DNA from: Candidatus Symbiothrix dinenymphae | Lineage (GTDB): Bacteria > Bacteroidota > Bacteroidia > Bacteroidales > Azobacteroidaceae | DNA: 64,000 nt | Assembly: GCA_001417715.1 (NCBI GenBank) | Contig: BBRT01000002.1 | Location: forward strand, 1-64,000 | Direction of reading: 5' to 3' | Shown: piece after piece, positions 39,802 through 48,630 of the stretch | Numbering within the stretch: position 1 is the first letter of the stretch | Layout: each line of letters starts with the position of its first letter | Notes under the pieces: generated by a model | Told to the model about the DNA's origin: nothing | Database searches by the model: none | The model's input: only the letters and a program-made list of their open reading frames with translations | Position numbers and translations under genes: made by a program

Positions 39802-40278
39802 TTATATAAATAAAGACATCATTTGCTTCAATAGCGATGACTTAGGCGAGCGCACCGGCACTTCCGGCACATGTTCCGGTTTGATGCGTTCGATGATGCT
39901 GTAGGCATGCTCAAAGCCTCTTCGCACCACGATAGCATCCTGCACGCCATCGTAATAGCCGGACAGATGCAAAATCTGGTAAGCTTTATTCAGGTCTTTG
40001 AGCAACTTGCCATCTAACATGCCAACATTGGCGGTGTAGAACTCAATCGACCGCCGCTTTTTCGTGGGCATCTCCACTCCCTTGAGTTTCAAATAGGCAT
40101 CCAAAGCAAGCAGCACACCATTGTAGGCAGTGCCACAAGCCGTACGCACATACTTCTGATCGGCATAATGATCGTCCTCCTTGCGTGCTTTTTGCAAGGT
40201 TTCCTTCGCGTTGCTCATGTAGCGCATTGACTCGACATAAGCATTCTGTTTGATAATTTCCTGTTGTTCGTTAGGCAT
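39802..40278 (-). CDS. DUF5618-like protein, copy 3
   Basis: The 158-residue protein is nearly identical to copies 1 and 2 in its N-terminal 55 residues and its C-terminal SSLLKQMMSLFI. Differences cluster in the middle (YQILHLSGYYDGVQDAIVVRRGFEHAYSIIERIKPEH). The 21-nt gap to copy 4 repeats the gap sequence between the other copies, so the unit of duplication includes the spacer. It is predicted cytoplasmic and helical; function unknown. A HEPN-like four-helix fold is possible, but no Rx4-6H catalytic motif is clear. Confidence 0.72.
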   Translation of the reverse strand: MPNEQQEIIKQNAYVESMRYMSNAKETLQKARKEDDHYADQKYVRTACGTAYNGVLLALDAYLKLKGVEMPTKKRRSIEFYTANVGMLDGKLLKDLNKAYQILHLSGYYDGVQDAIVVRRGFEHAYSIIERIKPEHVPEVPVRSPKSSLLKQMMSLFI

Positions 40279-40299
40279 AATCGTGTTGTATTACATTGT

Positions 40300-40776
40300 T
40301 TATATAAATAAAGACATCATTTGCTTCAATAGCGATGATTTTGCCGAGCGCACCGGCGCTTCCGGCACATGCTCCGGTTTGATGCGTTCGATGATGCGGA
40401 AAGCAACATCAAAGCCTGCTTTCACCACTGATGCTACTTGTATGCCATCGTAATAGCCGTATAGATGCAAAATCTGGTAAGCGTCATTCAGCTCTTTGAG
40501 CAACTTGCCGTCTAACATGCCAACATTGGCGGTGTAGAACTCTATCGACCGTCGCTTTTTCGTAGGCATTTCCACCGCCTTGAGCTGCAAATAGGCATCC
40601 AAAGCAAGCAACACCCCATTGTAAGCAGTGCCACAAGCCGTGCGCACATACTTCTGGTCTTCATACCGGTTGTTTTCCTTGCGCGCTCTCTGCAAGGTTT
40701 CCTTCGCATTGCTCATGTAGCGCATTGACTCGACATAAGCATTCTGTTTGATAATTTCCTGTTGTTCGTTAGGCAT
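40300..40776 (-). CDS. DUF5618-like protein, copy 2
   Basis: 158 residues. Copy-specific segments are KENNRYEDQKYV, LQLKAVEMPTKKRRS and VASVVKAGFDVAFRIIERIKPEH. The framework (RTACGTAYNGVLLALDAYL, FYTANVGMLDGKLLKEL) is shared with copies 1 and 3. It is separated by 21 nt from its neighbours in a head-to-tail array. Its last four residues (SLFI) and the following spacer are the same as in the flanking copies. Confidence 0.72.
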   Translation of the reverse strand: MPNEQQEIIKQNAYVESMRYMSNAKETLQRARKENNRYEDQKYVRTACGTAYNGVLLALDAYLQLKAVEMPTKKRRSIEFYTANVGMLDGKLLKELNDAYQILHLYGYYDGIQVASVVKAGFDVAFRIIERIKPEHVPEAPVRSAKSSLLKQMMSLFI

Positions 40777-40797
40777 AATTTGTTGTATTAAAATTGT

Positions 40798-41274
40798 TTA
40801 TATAAATAAAGACATCATTTGCTTCAATAGCGATGATTTAGGCGAACGCACCGGCATTTCCGGCACATGGTCGGGTTTGATGCGTTCGATGATGCTGTAG
40901 GCGAGGTCAAAGCCGTCTTTCACCACTGATGCGACTTGTATGCCATCGTAATAGCCGGACAGATGCAAAATGCTATAGGCGGCATTAAGCTCTTTGAGCA
41001 ACTTGCCATCCAACTTGCCAACATTGGCGGTGTAGAACTCAATCGACCGCCGCTTTTTCGTAGGCATGTCCACCCCCTTGAGTTTCAAATGGGCATCCAA
41101 AGCAAGCAGCATCCCGCTGTAGGCAGTGCCACAAGCCGACCGCACATACTTCTGGTCGGCATAAAAATTGTCCTCCTTGCGTGCTTTTTGCAAGGTTTCC
41201 TTCGCGTTGCTCATGTAGCGCATTGACTCGACATAAGCATTCTGTTTGATAATTTCCTGTTGTTCGTTAGGCAT
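40798..41274 (-). CDS. DUF5618-like protein, copy 1
   Basis: This 158-residue protein is first in the array, 23 nt after the stop of adhesin B. Distinctive positions are FYADQKYVRSACGTAYSGMLLALDAHLKLKGVDMP and VASVVKDGFDLAYSIIERIKPDH. The array lies entirely between two T9SS adhesin genes in the same transcript, although these small proteins have no export signal. That placement suggests a cytoplasmic helper for the adhesins or a passenger unit that has amplified; neither can be shown from sequence. Confidence 0.72.
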   Translation of the reverse strand: MPNEQQEIIKQNAYVESMRYMSNAKETLQKARKEDNFYADQKYVRSACGTAYSGMLLALDAHLKLKGVDMPTKKRRSIEFYTANVGKLDGKLLKELNAAYSILHLSGYYDGIQVASVVKDGFDLAYSIIERIKPDHVPEMPVRSPKSSLLKQMMSLFI

Positions 41275-41297
41275 AATTCTGTTGTATTATATTGTTA

Positions 41298-44200
41298 TTA
41301 TTCTTTAATCAACTTCAGCGTGCTGATGAGGTTTTCCTTCTCTGCTACTCGCACGAGGTATACTCCCGGAGACCAGGATGTTATGGATAGCTTTTCCTCT
41401 TTGGATGCTATGACTTTTTCGAACACCATATTGCCTCGTTCGTTGTAGATGCTGACCGTGTTGCCGGTGGCGTTTCGGATGATGACCACGTCCTTTGCCG
41501 GATTGGGATAAATCTGCACGCCCGTTGTTGCCACCACCGCTACGTCGGTGGAGCCTTCGGAGCCTTCGGAGCCGGAAAGCGCAGGTCCCACTTCAAAATC
41601 CAGTTCGGAAGCCACGATGATGACATTATCAATAGCGATGGGAGGGTCCTGTCCACCGTTTTTATCATTTATCCAGGTGAATATCAACCGCTGCGTAGTT
41701 CCAAAATAGTTGCCCAACGCAATAGTTTCATGCTGCCACTCGTGCTTGCCGTTATACATACCTTTGCCGAGTGCCCACGAGCTAATCGCTCTGCCTGCAC
41801 GGGGTTCCACCGACACATCCGTCAAAAAGACCTGCATATAATCGTTGCTTGTTTCGCCCATACCCTTCCAGTCAAACGAAAGCGTATAAGCTCCCCGAGT
41901 GGAAGTTCCGAAGACAATATCACGGTAGAGGTGCACGATGCTACCCCCTAAGGGGTACTCGTTTCTCTCTGGGTCGCGAGCAGTGTAAACATTGTCCCTG
42001 TCATTGCTTGAGATGTAAGCCGACTGATTTCCTCCGGCTTTGGTAGCCTCCCCGATATACCATTTATTGGTTTGACCGGCAGATTTATTTATCCAACCCT
42101 CATCCAAACCGAAAAAGAGTTCATCGCTATCCGCTTCAAATTCATCCTTAAAGACCACCCACCACGCATAGAGGCGCGTATTTCCCGTTACCACATCGGT
42201 GTCAAAATACCACGGCGTGACACATTCTTTCTCTTTAAACCATCCGCCAAAATAGTAATACTTACCTGTTTCCTCATCCATCCGCACAGGGTTTTCGAGT
42301 GGCATGGGAATTTTATTCCCTGCAGAAAGCCCTTCGATAGGGTCGAAGAGATTGCCCCCCTGCGAGTCGAACAAGACTCTCAAAGCACGTTGCCACTTGG
42401 CATAAATCGTCAGCGGCGCACACCAACTGTTCCTTTTGATAGTGTCCCAGCGGGCACCCTCCATATTCGGACTGTTATACCACCCCATGAAGTTGAAACC
42501 CTGCCTCACAGGTGCTTTCAGGATAGTATCTCTATCGCAGAGAAAACTATTGATACGGTCGTTAGGGGCACTGAAACTGCCACCGTCCAACATATAAGTA
42601 ATGGGGTACCTCGTTAATTCCCACTTGGCATACAGGACACGATTTCCCACAGTGCCTTGCGGGATGGTGACCAAATCGGGGCTAATCAATTGCGTAAGAG
42701 CCGCATCGTAGTGCCAGCCCATAAATGTGTATCCCACCCGCGTAGCCTTTTCCAAACGCGTATCGTGGTCAGTGGTGTAAAAAGTTGGATTCTGAGTTGG
42801 ATTTTCGCCGGGGGCACAGACATAAGTCAGGTCGTAGGGGATGGTGTTCCACTTCGCCCAGACCGTGACAGCACCCATGCTGCCCACCGGAATCACTTTC
42901 AGTTCCGAGCCGGTCACATCCGCATTAGTGTACCATCCGGCAAACGAATAGCCGGAACGGGTTGGTTTTTTCAACTCCGCTTCCGCTTCGATGGTATACA
43001 CCTTGAAACTGTCCACGGGATTAGTACCGCCGTTCAGGCGATAGGTGATGGGATATTCCACCGGCGTCCACTTGGCTCTATACGTTTTATCTTCCAACTG
43101 CCCTAATGCGGCCAGTTTCACGCCAACCACGCTATCCACCTGCGATTGGTCGTCGCGTTCATACCAGTTTGAAAAGAGGTAACCCGGTCTCACCGCCAGG
43201 GGCAGTTTGAAACGGCTGTCAATCGTATAGATGGTATCGCGTAGCGGATTTCCCTGATTCAACTCGAAGTGAATGTTATAGGTTTTAGCCCACCAGGCAT
43301 ACAAGTCCAAATCCTTCGTAGTACCCCGCCTGATAGTCGAAAGCGGTCTTGGATTCACCCCGTTTCTGGGCGCAGTGTACCAACCGACAAACGCATAACC
43401 GTCTGTTCTGACCGGATTCCGCAGAGTCAATTCGTCCGTAGGTTTAAAATTGACAATACTGTCGGACACTTTCGCGAAATGCCCGCCATCCATGTGATAC
43501 AGGATAACGCACGTTCGCGGGTCCCATCGGGCAGTAAGAGTAGCCGTCCGCAACAATGGCTTGGCAAAATCATATTGCACAGCCTCGTCCTCGTCCTCAC
43601 CCACAAACCAGCCGCCAAAAGTGTAGCCGTCCCGTTGCGGGTCGCTCGGCTTAAGGATAACCTGACCTTCCAAACTCTCCACCACCCGGTAGTGAGGCTC
43701 ATTGGGTAGCGTATCCAAAATCAGGGTCACGTTCTTAGAGCGTCCCACCGACACATTATCAATCGCCACCGGTTGAGAAGAGCCTCCGAGCCCTGCGTTT
43801 TTCCATGTAAAGACCAATGTTTTGGTAGAATTTTCAGCCGTTTTGGGTATGATAACCACTTCATTAGTCCAATTAAGCTGTCCATTGTAGCGCCCCAGCC
43901 GCACCACCCCGTTCGCCGGCGTCAATTCCGTACCGACCACCGGTTTAGGTTTATCCTCATCCAGCAAGAAAACGTCAAAATAATCCCGTTCAGTGAATTC
44001 ACCCGGCGGGGTGTATCCGACACACTTCCAATCGAAAGCCAGCGTAAACGTGGTGTCTCTGCTCGATTCAAACCCAACCATCCGCCACAGATGCACCTTA
44101 CGCCCATTATTCGAATTATAATGATACGTTTTTTGCTCATCATCGGAAATGTAAGCACTCCGTGCTGATTTATTGGCGGACGTGCCGGCATCTATCACCC

Positions 44201-47200
44201 AGTGGTCGTAGTTAGTCTGGCCATCGTTCTCAAAATACCATTCGCCCATGGACGCATCCGTGTCAAATGTTTCATTAAACAACTGCGCAATCCACCGAGC
44301 CCAATACTGTTTGTTGCCTATCGATCCCGGCGGCAACAAAGTGACGGCCGGACCGAGCAGTTCGGGATTATCCACCCACCCGTCAAAGCGGTAATTGGGT
44401 TTCGGCGGCGGTATCAGCAAACTTTGCGCGCTGGTCGATACCACATAGTTCATTTCTGCGAAAGGAGTGGTTCCATCCGTATATCTAATCAGGTATGGAA
44501 TCGGTTGCCAAGTAGCTCTCAGGACAGTATCTCCTAAACTGAACCGCCGTATGGAAGTAATTGCAACAGTGCTGTGCGTGGGGATAGTATCCGTCCAGCC
44601 CACAAACGTATATCCCTCTCTGACCGGCTCAAAGGCAAAATTGGATCCGGTTCTCAGTGGCAGTGCGGCATCGGTGGTGTAGAAATACGGCGCATCAACC
44701 GGATTTGTGCCGCCTCCCAACTCATAAGAGATATTGTATCTGATGGGCGTCCACTTGGCACGCAGCGAGATATTGCGGAACACCGGCGCTGTGGGGTCAA
44801 ACACGACACCGTTCTCATCATACCAGCCGTTAAAAATGTAGCCGGGAGTAGCCGGATTTTGCGGGAGGTTAGCCAAGGCTACCACACAGCCTTCGATGAC
44901 GGTATCTAATTTTGCCCTATTCAGATTATCAAATCGACTATCGGTAGTCCCCAGCGGCACCGGGTCGAAAAGGACAGTCATATCATCCGACACATCCACG
45001 CGAATATTATCCAGGGCCATCGGAGTCTGATTGCCATTGCTGTTATCATTTTTCCATGAGAAGACGAAGCGCGACCGTACCGTGTCGGTAAAATGCGGCA
45101 ATATAATACGCTCATGTTTCCACCCGGTCGATTGATTGTAGGTACCCAACAAGTGCACACCGGTAGCCTCCACCAGAGGCGAGCCGGCAATAGGATTAGA
45201 CTTTATCGCACCCGTATCCACCATGAACACTTCCAGGCGGTCTTTCGTGGTTTCACCATACCCCTTCCAATCGAAAGAGAGCGTATAGGTGGTTCCAACC
45301 CTTAGTTGCATGGTATCACGCCCCGACTGCGTCTGCATTCCGCTCCCGTCATTCACCAACACATAATGATGATATGACTTCCAGACAGTGTCGTGCCGCG
45401 CAGGGAGAATGTAATCGCGATAGAGGTGCACCACACTTGCCTTCGTTCTGTCATACTCGTTCAAATACTCATCACCGGTGCTAATATAAGCCGAGTTGTC
45501 CCCGCTTCTTTTTGTGGCAGTACCCACCAGCCAGAAATTGGGTTGGTTTCCGTTTTCAAATGTCCAATAGCCGATAGAATCGTAAGGCCTAGACTCAAAA
45601 GTTTCTACTTTTGTTACCAGAACAGGATCTACTCTGTTATCATCCCTCAAAACATTCACTGTGGCTATACGCGCCCATTTGGCATAAAGCGTTTTGGGTC
45701 CCAATGCGCCGGTAGGCAAACTGGTTATCAGCGTATCCGTCATACCCTCATTACCATACCAACCGACAAAGTAAATTGAATCGGGATACGTATCATGTTC
45801 CGCAGGGTATATGGGTGTAGTGGCGTCCGGCATATACGTTGCAGGCTGATTAGGCAGCCCTACAATCGGACGTCCATGATTCCAGACGTATGTAATGGGT
45901 TCCGGCTTCGGAGCCCATTGCGCATACAGGACAGTATCACCGGAAGACCCGGTGGGTATCCCGGTAACCGGAACACCGGCAGCATTCTGCCAGCCTGCAA
46001 ACGAGTAACTGGGCTTTACCGGCACCGGAGTAGTCAGGTCTATGGGGGAGTCTTCTATGTTATATCGCTCTCTGTGAGTATCGGGGAAAGAGCCGCCGTT
46101 CAATTCGTATGCAATACTGTAAGCTCTGGGCAGCCATCGGGCAGTAAGCGTAGTATCATGTAATAAAGGGGCATCAAAACTGTAGGAAATACCGTTACTA
46201 TCGTCAACTATCCATTCGGAAAAGACATACCCCGACTTCGCCGGATCGGTCGGTCGAGAAACAGCCATCCCCTGCCGCAGGACAGCATCCGGTATGGATG
46301 AACCGCCATCGGTATTATATGTTACTTTTATGTCGACAGGTCTGTTCACCATTACATTGTCAATAGCAATCGGGGGCACACCTTCAAGACCGGAAACACC
46401 ACCGTTTCGCCAGGTAAACACCAGGCGGTCTTTATACTGATTATCAACTCGAAACAACAAAGTTTCGTGGTGCCAGTCATTAGACCCGCCATAGGACCCC
46501 ACCCTGTCCGCCACAGGCAACATCGAAGCAGAGCGAGGAACGGTAGTAGCAGAATTGATAAAATAGACGTCCATGTAGTCCTGTCCGGGCACCCCCTGCC
46601 CTTTCCAGTCAAAAGAAACGAGTAGCGTGTCGCCGCCCACCACATCTAAATTGCAGAACAGATGCACGACAGTGGCAGAACTGGCATCGTAGCCATAGTT
46701 GGCATCGCGATTTTTGGTAATGTAAGCACCGTTCCCGACATTGCCGAAACTGGCACCGGCACCAATATGCCACGAATTGAGTCCGCTGTTGTTCGCAAAC
46801 AACCAACCGGCAAGCACGTTATCGGTTGAAGTTTCGAAATCTTCCGTAAACGGGAGCTTCCTTGCCCACTTCGCCCAATACTCTTTGTCGCCGGAGCCGA
46901 GCAGCCCGTCATTCATGCGCGTAGCGGTCAAGTCCATATTATTATACCATCCCAAAAAGGTATCAGTCGAAGTGGATGCGATAACCGGAAACGAATACGG
47001 GGTGTTCACCGTGTAAGTGCCATCCGCCGGAGTCACTCCAAGCTCACTATAATGCTTCACGGTATACGTTTTCATTCGGAAAGAAACGACCACCACCGTA
47101 TTTTCATTCACAACAAATATCGTGTCCGTCGCAATAGTACCTACGGACGTTCCGTTAATAGCACAGCCACTCACCTCATACCCGTCGTTAGGCACAATTG

Positions 47201-48602
47201 TAAATCGGACGCGATTGGATGGCAGCACGGTTCCACCGGCACTGACAGGAGTGTTGGTAGTCATATTCAACGCCGTAAATTTCCCCCCCGGCTGCATGGG
47301 GTCTTCCCTGAAAGCGAAAGAAAAGACACTCGGCTTGGCACCCCACTTGGCGTATAAAGCCACATCTCTATCACCTGTAAAAGGCGCCCCGTCAGCATAT
47401 TGTTTTCCTGTGCCGGTCGGAGATTCTGCCCATCCGAGGAACGCTTTGTCGGCAGTGGGTGGTCCAAAACGATGCCACGTTAAAGCATCGTCATAAGCCA
47501 ACACTTCCGTAAAAGGAGACCCGTTACCACCATTAGGCTCATACAACACATTAAATTTCATATTAAACAAAAGCGGGTATCCCCGGTTCAGGCTGACGGG
47601 TCGTGTTGTACACCACACGGTGTTATTCCACCTCAAAGTATTGTAGATAAAATTGGGTGAAGTCACCGTTGTAGCCGACACGTCCATTCCGTGTTTACTT
47701 GTATGGTCGATGGAAGACATCGCTATCCCGTTCAACCTCATAGTCGCCAAGGCAAAACAAGAATCCACCGCCACGCCATCAACCGTTATTCGGCCTCCAA
47801 GCAACCCATCCTGTGTGATGTTTGCATTCGCAGCAAAACAATACTTAACAGTGACACCGTCCATGGCAATTCCTGCCGCCACAGATACAGAAGGCTGCTC
47901 AGTGTGAGCCGTGATATCACCTGTATTATAGCAAGAGGTGACATAACCGTCGCCTGCCGCCACTCCGCAAATTCCGGCAGCATAAACATTCCCGCCGGCA
48001 GAGGTGGCAATAATGTTGGCTTTATTAAAGCAATTCGTTATAGTGTCTCGCATCTGCATCCACCCACAAATCCCACCGGCGTAAATCGCATCCGGAGCTT
48101 CAACCCTGATGGAAACTTCACTATAGCAATTATAAATGTGAGAATCATTTACCACTTCGGCACACACCCCACCAACATGAATTGACATAAAGCTAACCAC
48201 ATTGATACTGCCTGTCACGCCCAAATCATGGATAACGGCATTGTCCACAGCAGCAAACAACCCGGCATAGTCAGCACCGGAGGCGGATTCAGCATCGGTG
48301 ATTTTAACATTCACTTTATAGCCGCCCCCATCAAAATAACCTTCAAAAGGAGCGGTTCCACTACCAATGCTAAACGTCACCGTGTCACTCGGGTTAATCA
48401 AATTTCGTGTCAACCTGTAATATCGTCCGGCAGTTTGTCCGGCTACGGCACTATCGTCCAAAAGTACTAAATGGGCAACATCCGAAATCTTGTAAGGGTC
48501 GGCCGCCGTACCGGCACCGCCACCAAACGGCTGCTGGGCTGCCACCGGCATAGACCCGAGCAACAAAACCGCAATCGAAAAAAAACTAAACAGCTTCTTC
48601 AT
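41298..48602 (-). CDS. Giant InlB-repeat T9SS surface protein (adhesin B) with GLUG-like N-terminus
   Basis: The protein has 2434 residues. A signal peptide (MKKLFSFFSIAVLLLGSMPVAAQ) precedes a GLUG-like parallel-beta region (about 30-330, repeating GGICGWMQMRDTITNCFNKANI-type units), which the other two adhesins lack. Then follow InlB repeats (YTFVGWTDT, LYAKWA) interleaved with four choice-of-anchor J jelly rolls (about 584-750, 999-1204, 1444-1619, 2154-2330). The C-terminal T9SS type A sorting domain is VQIYPNPAKDVVIIRN to LISTLKLIKE. It follows adhesin A by 28 nt. It is likely exported by T9SS and anchored at the surface; its partner is unknown. The repeated jelly rolls (HLYRDIV, FDWKGMGE, PPIAIDNV) share long DNA similarity with the neighbouring genes. 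Confidence 0.9.
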   Translation of the reverse strand: MKKLFSFFSIAVLLLGSMPVAAQQPFGGGAGTAADPYKISDVAHLVLLDDSAVAGQTAGRYYRLTRNLINPSDTVTFSIGSGTAPFEGYFDGGGYKVNVKITDAESASGADYAGLFAAVDNAVIHDLGVTGSINVVSFMSIHVGGVCAEVVNDSHIYNCYSEVSIRVEAPDAIYAGGICGWMQMRDTITNCFNKANIIATSAGGNVYAAGICGVAAGDGYVTSCYNTGDITAHTEQPSVSVAAGIAMDGVTVKYCFAANANITQDGLLGGRITVDGVAVDSCFALATMRLNGIAMSSIDHTSKHGMDVSATTVTSPNFIYNTLRWNNTVWCTTRPVSLNRGYPLLFNMKFNVLYEPNGGNGSPFTEVLAYDDALTWHRFGPPTADKAFLGWAESPTGTGKQYADGAPFTGDRDVALYAKWGAKPSVFSFAFREDPMQPGGKFTALNMTTNTPVSAGGTVLPSNRVRFTIVPNDGYEVSGCAINGTSVGTIATDTIFVVNENTVVVVSFRMKTYTVKHYSELGVTPADGTYTVNTPYSFPVIASTSTDTFLGWYNNMDLTATRMNDGLLGSGDKEYWAKWARKLPFTEDFETSTDNVLAGWLFANNSGLNSWHIGAGASFGNVGNGAYITKNRDANYGYDASSATVVHLFCNLDVVGGDTLLVSFDWKGQGVPGQDYMDVYFINSATTVPRSASMLPVADRVGSYGGSNDWHHETLLFRVDNQYKDRLVFTWRNGGVSGLEGVPPIAIDNVMVNRPVDIKVTYNTDGGSSIPDAVLRQGMAVSRPTDPAKSGYVFSEWIVDDSNGISYSFDAPLLHDTTLTARWLPRAYSIAYELNGGSFPDTHRERYNIEDSPIDLTTPVPVKPSYSFAGWQNAAGVPVTGIPTGSSGDTVLYAQWAPKPEPITYVWNHGRPIVGLPNQPATYMPDATTPIYPAEHDTYPDSIYFVGWYGNEGMTDTLITSLPTGALGPKTLYAKWARIATVNVLRDDNRVDPVLVTKVETFESRPYDSIGYWTFENGNQPNFWLVGTATKRSGDNSAYISTGDEYLNEYDRTKASVVHLYRDYILPARHDTVWKSYHHYVLVNDGSGMQTQSGRDTMQLRVGTTYTLSFDWKGYGETTKDRLEVFMVDTGAIKSNPIAGSPLVEATGVHLLGTYNQSTGWKHERIILPHFTDTVRSRFVFSWKNDNSNGNQTPMALDNIRVDVSDDMTVLFDPVPLGTTDSRFDNLNRAKLDTVIEGCVVALANLPQNPATPGYIFNGWYDENGVVFDPTAPVFRNISLRAKWTPIRYNISYELGGGTNPVDAPYFYTTDAALPLRTGSNFAFEPVREGYTFVGWTDTIPTHSTVAITSIRRFSLGDTVLRATWQPIPYLIRYTDGTTPFAEMNYVVSTSAQSLLIPPPKPNYRFDGWVDNPELLGPAVTLLPPGSIGNKQYWARWIAQLFNETFDTDASMGEWYFENDGQTNYDHWVIDAGTSANKSARSAYISDDEQKTYHYNSNNGRKVHLWRMVGFESSRDTTFTLAFDWKCVGYTPPGEFTERDYFDVFLLDEDKPKPVVGTELTPANGVVRLGRYNGQLNWTNEVVIIPKTAENSTKTLVFTWKNAGLGGSSQPVAIDNVSVGRSKNVTLILDTLPNEPHYRVVESLEGQVILKPSDPQRDGYTFGGWFVGEDEDEAVQYDFAKPLLRTATLTARWDPRTCVILYHMDGGHFAKVSDSIVNFKPTDELTLRNPVRTDGYAFVGWYTAPRNGVNPRPLSTIRRGTTKDLDLYAWWAKTYNIHFELNQGNPLRDTIYTIDSRFKLPLAVRPGYLFSNWYERDDQSQVDSVVGVKLAALGQLEDKTYRAKWTPVEYPITYRLNGGTNPVDSFKVYTIEAEAELKKPTRSGYSFAGWYTNADVTGSELKVIPVGSMGAVTVWAKWNTIPYDLTYVCAPGENPTQNPTFYTTDHDTRLEKATRVGYTFMGWHYDAALTQLISPDLVTIPQGTVGNRVLYAKWELTRYPITYMLDGGSFSAPNDRINSFLCDRDTILKAPVRQGFNFMGWYNSPNMEGARWDTIKRNSWCAPLTIYAKWQRALRVLFDSQGGNLFDPIEGLSAGNKIPMPLENPVRMDEETGKYYYFGGWFKEKECVTPWYFDTDVVTGNTRLYAWWVVFKDEFEADSDELFFGLDEGWINKSAGQTNKWYIGEATKAGGNQSAYISSNDRDNVYTARDPERNEYPLGGSIVHLYRDIVFGTSTRGAYTLSFDWKGMGETSNDYMQVFLTDVSVEPRAGRAISSWALGKGMYNGKHEWQHETIALGNYFGTTQRLIFTWINDKNGGQDPPIAIDNVIIVASELDFEVGPALSGSEGSEGSTDVAVVATTGVQIYPNPAKDVVIIRNATGNTVSIYNERGNMVFEKVIASKEEKLSITSWSPGVYLVRVAEKENLISTLKLIKE

Positions 48603-48630
48603 ATTCTTATTCTTTTTATATATGACTAAA

